DNA from: Macrostomum hystrix
Lineage: Eukaryota; Platyhelminthes; Macrostomidae
DNA: 64,000 nt
Direction: 5' to 3'
Assembly (NCBI GenBank): GCA_950097015.1
Contig: CATNEN010000003.1
Coordinates: 14,179,001-14,243,000, forward strand
Below, piece after piece: positions 1 to 12,682 of this stretch. The stretch's first letter is position 1. The number at the start of each line of letters is the position of its first letter. A program made the position numbers and the translations under genes. The notes beneath the pieces are model-generated. The model did not search any database, had not been told where the DNA came from, and saw only the letters and a program-made list of their open reading frames with translations.

Positions 1-975
1 GGGAGAGTGAGAGAGGGAGAGACTGAGAGAGGGAGAGTGAGAGAGGGAGAGTGAGAGAGGGAGAGTGAGAGAGAGGGAGAGTGAGAGAAGGAGAGTGTGA
101 GAGAGGGAGAGTGTGAGAGAGGGGGAGTGAGAGAGAGGGAGAGTGAGAGAGAGGGAGAGTGAGAGAGGGAGAGTGAGAGAGGGAGAGTGAGAGAGGGAGA
201 GTGAGAGAGAGGGAGAGTGAGAGAGAGGGAGAGAGAGAGAGAGGAGAGAGAGAGAGAGGGAGAGTGAGAGAGGGAGAGTGAGAGAGGGAGAGTGAGAGAG
301 GGAGAGTGAGAGAGGGAGAGTGAGAGAGGGAGAGTGAGAGAGGGAGAGTGAGAGAGAGGGAGAGTGAGAGAGAGGGAGAGAGAGAGAGAGGGAGAGAGAG
401 AGAGGGAGAGTGAGAGAGGGAGAGTGAGAGAGGGAGAGTGAGAGAGGGAGAGTGAGAGAGGGAGAGTGAGAGAGGGAGAGTGAGAGAGGGAGAGTGAGAG
501 AGGGAGAGTGAGAGAGGGAGAGTGAGAGAGAGGGAGAGTGAGAGAGAGGGAGAGAGAGAGAGAGGGAGAGAGAGAGAGGGAGAGTGAGAGAGGGAGAGTG
601 AGAGAGGGAGAGTGAGAGAGGGAGAGTGAGAGAGGGAGAGTGAGAGAGGGAGAGTGAGAGAGGGAGAGTGAGAGAGGGAGAGTGAGAGAGGGAGAGTGAG
701 AGAGAGGGAGAGTGAGAGAGAGGGAGAGAGAGAGAGAGGGAGAGAGAGAGAGGGAGAGTGAGAGAGGGAGAGTGAGAGAGGGAGAGAGAGAGGGAGAGTG
801 AGAGAGGGAGAGTGAGAGAGGGAGAGTGAGAGAGGGAGTGTGAGAGAGGGAGAGTGAGAGAGGGAGAGTGAGAGAGGGAGAGTGAGAGAGGGAGAGTGAG
901 AGAGGGAGAGTGAGAGAGGGAGAGTGAGAGAGGGAGTGTGAGAGAGGGAGAGTGAGAGAGGGAGAGTGTGAGAGA
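1..975. repeat. GA-rich minisatellite (window starts inside it)
   Basis: Near-pure purine array built on a 14-bp unit, GAGAGAGGGAGAGT, with one- to four-base GA length variants. It has no C on this strand until about 982. The left end lies outside the window. There is no coding potential. Confidence 0.95.
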
Positions 976-1561
976 TTAGGCAACAAAGCGTTCATTTAAG
1001 ACAGATATTTTCTAAATTATTCTAATCGAACGAAAATTGTAACGTTGTAACGAATCGTACCAAAAAATTGTTCAATAAAAAATTTTGTCTTGTTAGCAAC
1101 AGTGCCAGCTAATTTTCGCTTGAGCCCATCATTGTAATCCTACCCGTGTCTTCATGGCCACACCAACTTGAGCAAAAAATTTGTGAACAATAAAAATGCG
1201 ATAAAAAAGGCAATATAAAGTGCTAAACTTGCTTTCATTTGCACATCGTAAAGTCTCAGGTAATACTAATATTAAATTATTCGGCTTGTAATTGCCAATC
1301 TCATTTTTCCTTTACAATCTGCTTTCAAATTTATTCTCGATTAAAATTTGTCTGGATGTCAGGAGCCCAGTCGCCTTGGCAACTGGGCTAATTATACTAG
1401 ACTGAGTACCTGTTTTAGAGGCTTCAGGAGTGAGCAACAAAAGATCTCGAACTCATAAAACTTTATTTTAACTCGAGGCTGAAAATGATATATAGCCATT
1501 CAGGTTTAGAAATTTGGCACCTCCAGTTGAGATTTCGGAAAAATCTTGCGATATTGAATGG
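976..1561. other. Unique AT-rich non-coding stretch
   Basis: No ORF, RNA gene or repeat was recognised. It separates the GA array from the 23-bp array. Confidence 0.5.
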
Positions 1562-2096
1562 AGATCCAGTGGTGATCTAGTGGAGATCTAGCCTAGAGTC
1601 TATCGGAGATCTAGCTTATAATCTATCGGAGATCTAGCTTAGAATCTATCGGAGATCTAGCTTAGAATCTATCGGAGATCTAGCCTAGAATCCATCGGAG
1701 ATCTAGCTTATAATCTATCGGAGATCTAGCTTAGAATCTATCGGAGATCTAGCCTAGAATCCATCGGAGATCTAGCTTATAATCTATCGGAGATCTAGCT
1801 TATAATCTATCGGAGATCTAGCTTAGAATCTATCGGAGATCTAGCCTAGAATCTATCGGAGATCTAGCTTATAATCTATCGGAGATCTAGCCTAGAATCT
1901 ATCGGAGATCTAGCTTATAATCTATCGGAGATCTAGCTTAGAATCTATCGGAGATCTAGCCTAGAATCTATCGGAGATCTAGCTTAGAATCTATCGGAGA
2001 TCTAGCCTAGAATCCATCGGAGATCTAGCTTATAATCTATCGGAGATCTAGCTTATAATCTATCGGATATCTAGCTTATAATCTATCGGAGATCTA
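1562..2096. repeat. 23-bp minisatellite
   Basis: About 23 head-to-tail copies of a 23-bp unit that starts GGAGATCTAG and ends AATCTATC. The main variants are CTTA/CCTA at the middle, TAATC/GAATC, and ATCTATC/ATCCATC. The first two copies are degenerate. Confidence 0.95.
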
Positions 2097-3060
2097 ATTT
2101 AAACAAAAAGTAGTCAAAAATAAATAGTGATGTTATAAAACGGTGAAATTGTGAAAGCAAATAGACAGTCATTTAAAAGGCAAGCAGGTTGCCATTCTAA
2201 ATTATTTTCGTTGGCCTGACCTTTCTTTTAAGAAACTGAAAAAAATTATTTAGATTTCAACTGAACTGAAAGAAAAAAAACGCTGCCAAATTAAAAATCC
2301 AGGCGTTATACATTGTGCTCTTTTTCTGAAAGGAATTAGTTTAAATAGACAAAACATTTGTCTTGACAAAGTAAGACAAGGGACTTGACCAGACTTAAAA
2401 AAATGAGAAGTTAGCAATCTCTGAGACTAGAGAGACAATATCTGCTTCTATTTATCTAAGCGTACAGCTCTGACACCTAAACACATTGTACACCTTGTAC
2501 ACCTTGTACACCTTGTACACCTTGTACACCTTGTACAGAAAGTGTAATTTGAGAATTGAGATTCTAATAATTATCCATTGAAGTCTAGCTTGTAGTTAAA
2601 GTTGTCTGAAGTTGCCCACTTGACCATGGTCTAAACTAGACGTTCATTCTCTTACTTCACTAAATATGTGTCTTTCTGTCTTTCTGTCTTCTGTCTTTCT
2701 AGGTGTGTTCAAATATTGCGAGAGAAAAAAACACAAAACTTATTATTTTTTGAGCAAGAGGTAGACCTGTGCTCAGAGTTGAGTGCGTTTACATATTAGA
2801 CTGATAGTTTGAGCAAGACTTGGCTAGGTGTTAGTAGCAAGACAAGACAGCAATCTCATCTGCCATCTCCCAATCTCTCCTCTCTGCTCTGTTCTAATAT
2901 TCTCTATACTTTCTGAATAGATGTGAATGAAATAAGCAAGCGACAAAAAACATATTTAATTTTTTTAGGTATAACATTATTTTTAACCGTTGTCCATACA
3001 TTTCACTCCGTTTTTAACACGTTCTAAATCTTTTAACATTCTAACACTGACATATACTTC
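2097..3060. other. Non-coding stretch with a small 9-bp array
   Basis: AT-rich DNA without a supported gene. At about 2483-2537 there are roughly six tandem copies of a 9-bp unit (ACACCTTGT). Near 2670-2700 there is a short pyrimidine repeat (CTTTCTGT). Confidence 0.6.
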
Positions 3061-4810
3061 CTCGATCTACTTTATCTACCCTCTGTCCACTTAATCTACC
3101 CTCTATCTACTTTATCTACCCTCTATCTACTTTATCTACCCTCTATCTACTTTATCTACCCTCTCTCTACTTTATCTACCCTCTTTCTACTTTATATACC
3201 CTCTATCTACTTTATCTACCCTCTATCTACTTTATCTACCCTCTCTCTACTTTATATACCCTCTATCTACTTTATCTACCCTCTATCTACTTTATCTACA
3301 CTCTCTCTACTTAATCTACCCTCTCTCTACTTTATCTACCCTCTCTCTACTTTATCTACCCTCTATATACTGTATCTACCCTCTATCTACTTTATTTACC
3401 CTCTATCTACTTTATCTACCCTCTATCTACTTAATCTACCCCCTTTCTCTACTTTATCTACCCTCTCTCTACTTTATCTACCCTCTATCTACTTTTTCTA
3501 CCCTCTCTCTACTTAATCTACCCTCTCTCTACTTTATCTACCTCTCTCTACTTTATCTACCCTCTATATACTTTATCTACCCTCTATCTACTTTATCTAC
3601 CCTCTCTCTACTTTATCTACCCTCTCTCTACTTTATCTACCCTCTCTCTACTTTATATACCCTCTCTCTACTTTATCTACCCTCTCTCTACTTTATCTAC
3701 CCTCTTTCTACTTTATATACCCTCTATCTACTTTATCTACCCTCTATCTACTTTATCTACCCTCTCTCTACTTTATCTACCCTCTCTCTACTTTATCTAC
3801 CCTCTCTCTACTTTATATACCCTCTCTCTACTTTATCTACCCTCTATCTACTTTATCTACCCTCTATCTACTTTATCTACCCTCTATCTACTTTATCTAC
3901 CCTCTATCTACTTTATCTACACTCTCTCTACTTAATCTACCCTCTCTCTACTTTATCTACCCTCTCTCTACTTTATCTACCCTCTATATACTGTATCTAC
4001 CCTCTATCTACTTTATCTACCATCTCTCTACTTAATCTACCCCCTTTCTCTACTTTATCTACCCTCTCTCTACTTAATCTACCCCCTTTCTCTACTTTAT
4101 CTACCCTCTGTCCACTTAATCTACCCACTATCTACTTTTTTTACTCTCTATCTACTTCATCTACCCCCTTTCTCTACTTTATCTACCCTCTCTCTACTTA
4201 ATCTACCCCCTTTCTCTACTTTATCTACCCTCTATCTACTTTATCTACCCTCTATCTACTTTTTCTACCCTCTCTCTACTTAATCTACCCTCTCTCTACT
4301 TTATCTACCTCTCTCTACTTTATCTACCCTCTATATACTTTATCTACCCTCTATCTACTTTATTTACCCTCTATCTACTTTATCTACCCTCTCTCTACTT
4401 AATCTACCCCCTTTCTCTACTTTATCTACCCTCTCTCTACTTAATCTACCCCCTTTCTCTACTTTATCTACCCTCTCTCTACTTAATCTACCCCCTTTCT
4501 CTACTTTATCTACCCTCTCTCTACTTAATCTACCCCCTTTCTCTACTTTATTTACCCTCTATCTACTTTATCTACTTTATCTACCCTCTCTCTACTTTAT
4601 CTACCCTCTCTCTACTTTATCTACCCTCTATCTACTTTATCTACCCTCTATCTACTTTATCTACCCTCTATCTACTTTATCTACCCTCTATCTACTTTAT
4701 CTACCCTCTATCTACTTTATCTACACTCTCTCTACTTAATCTACCCTCTATCTACTTTATCTACCCTCTATCTACTTTATCTACCCTCTCTCTACTTTCT
4801 CTACTTCATC
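3061..4810. repeat. 20-bp pyrimidine-rich minisatellite
   Basis: About 87 copies of CTCTATCTACTTTATCTACC. CTCTCTCTAC variants alternate with the main form, and longer units containing CCCCCTTTCTC recur in blocks between 4040 and 4550, which suggests local amplification of subtypes. Confidence 0.95.
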
Positions 4811-5889
4811 AAACCGTCCACCCAATGGTGCCTGACAACAAGGACGGCAGTAAACTCTGCAAGTAAAATGTACCAAATGTAGTGTAACCAGATTCATTTA
4901 GAAATGGAAACTCGTGATTGAACAGAAGTAATAAAAGTAAGCTTACAAAATAATGTAAGTTTTCTTGGAATTATGTGATAACTTTTGTTATTTTAAGCAG
5001 TGCTCATGACCCTCGATTCCAAAAACGAAATTGACTTTCTTCAAACGCAGATGGCTATAAATATGCATGAATGTTTTGTTATAAACTTTGCTAGACTTGT
5101 TTTTAAAGAAACCTGACCCTTTCTACCGTCTACCGTCTAATCGTTAACGAACCAGTTAGCTGTATTTGGGTCAGAGTCAAACAATCCTTGTGTTACTTTT
5201 CTTTTGATGTTTCCGCATAGGAACACACATGTAAACACAAACACATTTTCCCCAATTTTATTTTAATACTCTTTTTAGACACCGGAAAACTGATTTTTCT
5301 AGTACATTAACTTGTCTTTTTTCATTTTTCATTCCTCATTTTTAGTGTCCGGCAGATAGGAAAAGAAAAAGATGATTCTCAACCCATCGTTTTCTCCCCT
5401 ACTTGCTTTTTATCAATCTTGTTCTATCTCCCCTCTTGAGTTCTCTTCCGTTATCTCATCTCCTTTCCCCCCCCCCACAAATTTTCTTCCCTCGTCCTTT
5501 TCTTTTTTATGAACAGATTTCAGATCCCAAACGCAGACAAACTAAACTAAAATGTGTACCTTGAACGGACTTCGCCGCTAACATACGACTTATGTTGATG
5601 TCCACAAACAGACGAATTTCCCCTATAGAACTATTGGTAACCGATTGCAAGAAAAGCTACCAAAGTACAGGGACCAGTACCGTCTCTATCTGATTTTTTA
5701 AAGCATTTTTTGTAAAAAATTTTCTTTACCGAATATTTGCCAGTGTCCTGTAGCCGAAACACAACCGAAGTTTGCAAATTTATCCTAAAAAACACACTAC
5801 CCTGGCATCCAAAATGTAATTTTTTTACCTTAATTAGTTAAAAGGGCAACCAATGCACAGCACACCATCCATTACATGCATGACCATAC
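4811..5889. other. Unique non-coding stretch
   Basis: No gene seen. AT-rich, with a C9 run near 5468. It lies between the 20-bp array and the duplicated compound unit. Confidence 0.5.
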
Positions 5890-6838
5890 GTCACTCTATT
5901 CTATCTGTCACTCTATTCTATCTGTAACTCTATTCTATCGGTCACTCTATTCTATCTGTAACTCTATTCTATCTGTCACTCTATTCTATCTGTAACTCTA
6001 TTCTATCGGTCACTCTATTCTATCGGTCACTCGATTCTATCGGTCACTCTATTCTATCTGTCACTCTACTCTATCTGTCACTCTATTCTATCTGTAACTC
6101 TATTCTATCGGTCACTCTATTCTATCTGTCACTCTATTCTATCGGTCACTCTATTCTATCGGTAACTCTATTCTATCTGTCACTCCATTCTATCTGTCAC
6201 TCCATTCAATCTGTCACTCTATCCTATCTGTCACTCTATTCTATCTGTAACTCTATTCTATCTGTCACTCTATTCTATCTGTCACTATATTCTATCGGTC
6301 ACTCTATTCTATCTGTCACTCTATTCTATCTGTCACTCTATTCTATCTGTAACTCTATTCTATCTGTCACTCTATTCTATCTGTCACTCTATTCTATCTG
6401 TAACTCTATTCTATCGGTCACTCTATTCTATCTGTCACTCTATTCTATCTGTAACTCTATTCTATCGGTCACTCTATTCTATCTGTCACTCTATTCTATC
6501 TGTAACTCTATTCTATCGGTCACTCTATTCTATCGGTCACTCTATCCTATCTGTCACTCTATTCTATCGGTCACTCCATTCTATCTGTCACTCTATTCTA
6601 TCGGTCACTCTATTTTATCTGTCACTCTATTCTATCGGTCACTCTATTCAATCTGTCACTCCATTCTATCTGTCACTCTATTCTATCTGTCACTCCATTC
6701 ATCTGTCACTCTATTCTATCTGTCACTCCATTCATCTGTCACTCTATTCTATCTGTCACTCCATTCATCTGTCACTCTATTCTATCTGTCACTCTATTCA
6801 TCTGTCACTCTATTTAGGGAGGGTTCTATCTGTCACTT
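5890..6838. repeat. 17-bp minisatellite, copy 1
   Basis: About 55 copies of a 17-bp unit, CACTCTATTCTATCTGT, with CGGT/CTGT and CACT/AACT variants. The last copies are shortened to CACTCTATTCATCTGT. It ends in TTTAGGGAGGG, exactly as the second array of the same unit does at 12345. It is the left border of duplicated unit 1. Confidence 0.95.
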
Positions 6839-7164
6839 TTGCACAATGCGTCACTGTCAAGACACCCTTGCATGAATGCATTTGTCATTAAAAATGAATT
6901 TTTCAATTTTGGTCTCTAAGAAATGAGTCATGTTAGGACACGGGACAGTTAAAAGTGTCCTTTCTTGAATGTGGAGGCGGCACCGGGTAGCACAAAAACT
7001 GAAAACGGTCCTTGGCGACTGGCAAATATCAGGTAGAAAGTCAGTTGCTTGGGAGAACAGAGAAATGTGAATTTTGTAGGTCGCAGCGGCGCCCAATCCA
7101 AGAACAGACAATGTCCCAGATTTACAGTCAAACTGCCTGTGTCAGGAGCTTGACTTCAAAGGCG
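6813..7164. repeat. Conserved left flank of duplicated unit (L, copy 1)
   Basis: This 352-bp segment recurs at 12331-12682 with only about three mismatches, then the two copies diverge abruptly. Short open frames on both strands (for example minus 6949-7131) are intact in both copies, but at this identity that is expected for any sequence, so I do not call a gene. Confidence 0.9.
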
Positions 7165-7449
7165 CTACCCCGCCACAGAAGCTTAGTAACCAGGCAAAAT
7201 ATAATTTTAAGGCTCTCTTTGCCCTTCATCCTCGACCCCACAGCCGCGAGAATAAACTTCCCTAAACCGCCAGTACGAAGCTGGGACTTTACTTAGTTAC
7301 ATAAACAAATGTCTGCTTTATAATTAATCGGTGTATACCTCATACCTAAACAGGCCGTATGTATACTTGAAGACTCCTTTTGTACCATTTGCAGCTTTGC
7401 TTAGCTAATTATGCAAACAGCTCCCTCAAATACCTTAACCCATTTCTCT
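7165..7449. other. Diverged inner segment left of satellite, copy 1
   Basis: The first roughly 130 bp have no match in the second unit. From about 7305 to 7449 the sequence matches 12800-12940 at clearly lower identity than the L flank. No gene is supported. Confidence 0.5.
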
Positions 7450-8124
7450 TCTCTCCTCTGTCTCATCTCTCCCGTGTCTCATCTCTCCCGTGTCTCATCT
7501 CTCCCGGGTCTCATCTCTCCCGTGTCTCATCTCTCCCGGGTCTAATCTCCCCTGTCTCATCTCTCCCGTATCTCATCTCTGCCGTGTCTAATCTCCCCTG
7601 TCTCATCTCTCCCGTATCTCATCTCTCCCGTGCCTAATCTCCCCTGTCTCATCTCTCCCGTGTCTAATCTCCCCTGTCTCATCTCTCCCCCGTCTCATCT
7701 CTCCCGCATCTTATCTCTCCCGTATCTCATCTCTCCCCTGTCTCATCTCTCTCCTGTCTCATCTCTCCCGCATCTCATCTCTCCCGCATCTCATCTCTCC
7801 CCTGTCTCATCTCTCCCCTGTCTCATCTCTCCCCTGTCTCATCTCCCCCTCAATATATATATTATATATATTATATTATCCCCTGTCTCATCTCACCCCT
7901 GTCTCATCTCTCCCGTGTCTCATCTCTCCCATGTCTCATCTCTCCCGTATCTCATCTCTCCCCTGTCTCATCTCTCTCCTGTCTCATCTCTCTCCTGTCT
8001 CATCTCACCCCTGTCTCATCTCTCCCGTGTCTCATCTCTCCCATGTCTCATCTCTCCCCTGTCTCATCTCTCCCCTGTCTCATCTCTCTCCTGTCTCATC
8101 TCTCCCCTGTCTCATCTCCCCCTC
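7450..8124 (+). repeat. 16-bp satellite array, plus orientation (cassette 1, left arm)
   Basis: About 42 copies of TCTCATCTCTCCCGTG and the CCCCTG variant, plus some 14- to 15-bp short units (TCTAATCTCCCCTG). A run of AT-only sequence interrupts it near 7852-7880. The unit has no stop codon in three frames when read repeatedly, so long artefactual ORFs appear. The same satellite lies in reverse orientation at 9056-11237. Confidence 0.95.
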
Positions 8125-8450
8125 GCAGCAGAAGAATTGCTGAGCGCATTGAAATTCAGCTCACCATTCGCTGGTACATGTGCCACCCGGGCCAGGGCTC
8201 CGAGTTCGTTACGTTCGTTGATCTCGAGAAGTATGCTTTTGGCTTTAAACACCAATTCTAGCACTTCGGTCCTGCCTTTGCTGCTGCCGATGGCAACAAC
8301 TGACGCACTGCGTCTATACTTGGACACTGGCACAATGAGCAACTGCTCGAGACTGGCCTGAGTAGTGACTGGAAGTGACTCCACTTTAGGGCATTGATTT
8401 AGCTGAACTAAAATAAGCAGAACTGCTGCTAGCTGAAGGTATCCGTGCAT
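8112..8450 (-). CDS. Small hypothetical secreted-type ORF, cassette 1 (112 aa)
   Basis: I recognise no family. The frame starts with a short hydrophobic leader (MHGYLQLAAVLLILVQL) resembling a signal peptide, followed by a polar segment rich in S, E, K and R. The stop codon comes from the first satellite unit of the adjoining array. A paralogue of 117 aa sits at the same place in cassette 2 (13999-14352), with about 19 amino-acid differences over 107 aligned residues. Most of the roughly 30 nucleotide differences change the protein, so purifying selection is not evident. A consensus-like splice donor (GGTGAGC) lies in both copies after the residues HVPANG, so the real gene could have further exons. 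It could equally be non-coding. Confidence 0.4.
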   Translation of the reverse strand: MHGYLQLAAVLLILVQLNQCPKVESLPVTTQASLEQLLIVPVSKYRRSASVVAIGSSKGRTEVLELVFKAKSILLEINERNELGALARVAHVPANGELNFNALSNSSAARGR

Positions 8451-9055
8451 TGCTATGGGCTAATCAATTTCAAATATTTTCTAGAGACTAAAAGTACCTT
8501 ATTATATATAGGACGCAGAATTTCGAAAGCTGCAGATAAAAAGACGATGAAATCCTAAGCTAGTCAAAAGTCGCATTTACCGATTCTGTTGGTCGAAAGA
8601 GTCACACTGCCTTCTTGCACTTGCTTTTTAAAAGCTCTCCGTCGCTGGAGAGAGACAATTTTTGCTCGCTTCTCATTGGCTGAGAAGTAGCTCCTGACTT
8701 TACTAGTCTCTAGTAAATTGGTCTTTAGTGCCTACTAAAAGTAATAAAATTAGTTAACCACGGAGAGGAACCAAAAGAAGAAAGCTGAAGGAGGTGACGA
8801 CAGTGTCTCAGATTCCGTGTGTCAAGCATAAGCCAGTCAAATTTGGGCGCAATTATTTAAGATGGTAGAAAAATCTTAGCGCAGCAAAAAGCTGTAAGAA
8901 TTTCCAAAAATAGCATCTGACGACAGGAATCCACCGCGGCGACATGTACATTCAACTGTCCTTACTTTCCTCACTGGGACTGCATTATCTGGTCTGGACC
9001 AGGGCGTCACAAAATTGTCTGCTTTGCGTGCCGGATATTGACATGTGATCATATG
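8451..9055. other. Cassette 1 unique spacer
   Basis: Matches 14353-14985 in cassette 2 at roughly 90 percent identity, with two large indels. About 236 bp present at 14478-14714 are absent here after 8577. About 200 bp here (roughly 8838-9040) are absent from cassette 2. No gene is supported. Confidence 0.6.
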
Positions 9056-11237
9056 CGACAGGGAAGAGATGAGACACGGCAGAGATAAGACACGGGAGAG
9101 ATGAGACACGGCAGAGATGAGACACGGGAGAGATGAGACACGGGAGAGATGAGACACGGGAGAGATGAGACACAGGAGAGATGAGACACGGGAGAGATGA
9201 GACACGGGAGAGATGAGACACGGGAGAGATGAGACACGGGAGAGATGAGACACGGGAGAGATGAGACACGGCAGAGATAAGACACGGGAGAGATGAGACA
9301 CGGCAGAGATGAGACACGGGAGAGATGAGACACGGGAGAGATGAGACACGGGAGAGATGAGACACAGGAGAGATGAGACACGGGAGAGATGAGACACGGG
9401 AGAGATGAGACACGGGAGAGATGAGACACGGGAGAGATGAGACACGGGAGAGATGAGACACGGCAGAGATAAGACACGGGAGAGATGAGACACGGCAGAG
9501 ATGAGACACGGGAGAGATGAGACACGGGAGAGATGAGACACGGGAGAGATGAGACACAGGAGAGATGAGACACGGGAGAGATGAGACACGGGAGAGATGA
9601 GACACGGGAGAGATGAGACACGGGAGAGATGAGACACGGGAGAGATGAGACACGGCAGAGATAAGACACGGGAGAGATGAGACACGGCAGAGATGAGACA
9701 CGGGAGAGATGAGACACGGCAGAGATGAGACACGGGAGAGATGAGACACGGGAGAGATGAGACACGGGAGAGATGAGACACAGGAGAGATGAGACACGGG
9801 AGAGATGAGACACGGGAGAGATGAGACACGGGAGAGATGAGACACGGGAGAGATGAGACACGGGAGAGATGAGACACGGCAGAGATAAGACACGGGAGAG
9901 ATGAGACACGGCAGAGATGAGACACGGGAGAGATGAGACACGGGAGAGATGAGACACGGGAGAGATGAGACACGGGAGAGATGAGACACGGGAGAGATGA
10001 GACACGGGAGAGATGAGACACGGGAGAGATGAGACAGGGGAGATTAGACACGGGAGAGATGAGACAGGGGAGATTAGACACGGGAGAGATGAGATACGGG
10101 AGAGATGAGACAGGGGAGAGATGCGACACAGGAGATATGAGACAGGGGAGAGATGAGACAGGGAAGAGATGAGACAGGGGAGAGATGAGACACGGGAGAG
10201 ATGAGACAGGGGAGAGATGAGACAGGGGAGAGATGAGACACGGGAGAGATGAGACACGGGAGAGATGAGACACGGGAGAGATGAGACACGGGAGAGATTA
10301 GACACGGGAGAGATGAGACACGGGAGAGATGAGACACGGGAGAGATGAGACACGGGAGAGATGAGACACGGGAGAGATGAGACACGGGAGAGATGAGACA
10401 CGGGAGAGATGAGACACGGGAGAGATGAGACACGGGAGAGATGAGACACGGCAGAGATGAGACACGGGAGAGATGAGACACGAGAGAGATGAGACACGGG
10501 AGAGTTCAGACGGTAGAGATGAGTCAGGTAGAGATGAGACACGGCAGAGATGAGACACGAGAGAGATGAGACACGGGAGAGTTCAGACGGGAGAGATGAG
10601 TCAGGGAGAGATGAGACACGGCAGAGATGAGACACGGGAGAGATGAGACACGGCAGAGATGAGACACGGGAGAGATGAGACACGGCAGAGATGAGACACG
10701 GGAGAGATGAGACACGGCAGAGATGAGACACGGGAGAGATGAGACACGAGAGAGATGAGACACGGGAGAGATAAGACACGGGAGAGATCAGACACGGGAG
10801 AGATAAGACGGTAGAGATGAGTCAGGGAGAGATGAGACACGGGAGGGATGAGACACGGGAGGGATGAGACACGGGAGGGATGAGACACGGGAGGGATGAG
10901 ACACGGGAGGGATGAGACACGGGAGGGATGAGACACGGGAGGGATGAGACACGGGAGGGATGAGACGGTAGAGATGAGTCAGGGAGAGATGAGACACGGG
11001 AGGGATGAGACACGGGAGGGATGAGACACGGGAGGGATGAGACACGGGAGGGATGAGACACGGGAGGGATGAGACACGGGAGGGATGAGACACGGGAGGG
11101 ATGAGACACGGGAGAGATGAGACACGAGTGAGATGAGACACGAGTGAGATGAGACACGAGTGAGATGAGACACGAGTGAGATGAGACACGAGTGAGATGA
11201 GACACGAGTGAGATGAGACACGAGTGAGAAGAGACTC
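9056..11237 (-). repeat. 16-bp satellite array, minus orientation (cassette 1, right arm)
   Basis: About 135 copies of GAGACACGGGAGAGAT, the reverse complement of the left-arm unit. Subtypes are ordered along the array. GGCAGAGAT variants recur in a higher-order pattern from 9061 to 9900. Units reading GGGAGGGAT dominate 10840-11105, and units reading CGAGTGAGAT occupy 11110-11237. ORFs of up to 576 codons on the minus strand are artefacts of this stop-free unit. Confidence 0.95.
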
Positions 11238-11680
11238 CGTAATGACACTGAGACCATGAATTATCCTGCACAAATAACTAAAACCTGGACCATGTCGATC
11301 TGTGTGTGGGAGTGTGGTTATGGAAGAACAGTGAAACAAATTTCTTTTTCATTGCAGAGTGAACAAGAAGGTGTTCAAGGTCGAACATTAGCGCTTAGAT
11401 AGCGCTGTTTGTCTTGAATTTTGACAAACGTTTGAATTAAGCTTTCACTCTTGTCACAAAACAGCTTGCTGCATTGTATTGACCCCACTGTGCTTGACGT
11501 CCTCAACTATGATGAGACTTCCAAAATCACCTGCAAAGCAGCGGTATCGTCGACATATTCAACGATTCTGGTCGGGGTGTCTGGTGGCGAAAATCTCATC
11601 ACGTAAGCAATGTGGGTTATTATTGCTGATTGTATAGCATTGAATCTATTTTTAGTTATTGTATTAGAGAAGCAATATGG
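11231..11680. repeat. Conserved right flank of duplicated unit (R, copy 1)
   Basis: This 450-bp segment recurs at 15833-16282 with about 1 percent mismatch, then both diverge just after CAATATGG. It contains a possible reverse-transcriptase remnant on the minus strand, entered separately. Confidence 0.9.
11507..11660 (-). pseudogene. Possible reverse-transcriptase remnant (copy 1)
   Basis: The minus-strand frame contains FSPPDTPTRIVEYVDDTAAL. The YVDD box in this setting resembles the catalytic motif of non-LTR retrotransposon reverse transcriptases, where a YADDT-like box follows a proline-rich loop. Only about 40 residues are alignable by eye and no other RT motif is visible nearby, so this is a short relic at best. 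An identical copy is at 16109-16260. A chance frame cannot be excluded. Confidence 0.4.
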
Positions 11681-11809
11681 TGCACTTTTATGATCCATAC
11701 TGATCCACATGGTGGACTTCACGAAAATCGGTCATTCGGTTTGGTAGCTGCATTTGAGTCAGAGTCAACTAGGCTTTGTGTTGATTTTATTTTCTTAATT
11801 CACTTAACT

Positions 11810-12345
11810 CTATCTGTCAGTCTATTCTATCTGTCACTCTTTTCTGTCTGTCACTCCATTCTATCTGTCACTCCATTCTATCTGTCACTCTATTCTATCT
11901 GTCACTCTTTTCTATCTGTCACTCCATTCTATCTGTCACTCTATTCTATCTGTCACTCTATTCTATCTGTCACTCTATTCTATCTGTCACTCTATTCTAT
12001 CGGTCACTCTATTCTATCGGTCACTCTATTCTATCTGTCACTCTATTCATCTGTCACTCTATTCTATCGGTCACTCTATTCTATCTGTAACTCTATTCAT
12101 CTGTCACTCTATTCTATCGGTCACTCTATTCTATCGGTCACTCTATTCTATCTGTCACTCTATTCTATCTGTCACTCTACTCTATCTGTCACTCTATTCT
12201 ATCTGTCACTCTATTCTATCTGTCACTCTATTCTATCTGTCACTCTATTCTATCTGTCACTCTATTCTATCTGTCCCTCTATTCATCTGTCACTCTATTC
12301 ATCTGTCACTCTATTCATCTGTCACTCTATTTAGGGAGGGTTCTA
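11810..12345. repeat. 17-bp minisatellite, copy 2
   Basis: About 31 copies of the same CACTCTATTCTATCTGT unit as at 5890-6838, including the same shortened units at the right end. It marks the left border of duplicated unit 2. Confidence 0.95.
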
Positions 12346-12682
12346 TCTGTCACTTTTGCGCAATGCGTCACTGTCAAGACACCCTTGCATGAATGCATTT
12401 GTCATTAAAAATGAAGTTTTCAATTTTGGTCTCTAAGAAATGAGTCATGTTAGGACACGGGACAGTTAAAAGTGTCCTTTCTTGAATGTGGAGGCGGCAC
12501 CGGGTAGCACAAAAACTGAAAACGGTCCTTGGCGACTGGCAAATATCAGGTAGAAAGTCAGTTGCTTGGGAGAACAGAGAAATGTGAATTTTGTAGGTCG
12601 CAGCGGCGCCCAATCCAAGAACAGACAATGTCCCAGATTTACAGTCAAACTGCCTGTGCCAGGAGCTTGACTTCAAAGGCGA
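12331..12682. repeat. Conserved left flank of duplicated unit (L, copy 2)
   Basis: Nearly identical to 6813-7164 (about three mismatches in 352 bp). The sequence after 12682 does not match unit 1 for about 120 bp. Confidence 0.9.

Noticed and set aside
6949-7131. 60-codon frame conserved identically at 12466-12648
   Set aside because: The whole flank is about 99 percent identical, so frame conservation carries no information.
9049-10779. Long minus-strand ORFs (up to 576 codons) of repeated S/L/P/V/H residues
   Set aside because: They are read through a stop-free 16-bp satellite; all three frames are open and no unique domain or codon bias is present. The same holds for 33713-35233 and 14858-15873.
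11341-11400. Plus-strand exon after the acceptor TTTCATTGCAG at 11347-11357 in the R flank
   Set aside because: Frames after it stop within about 15 codons and no donor gives a sensible exon.
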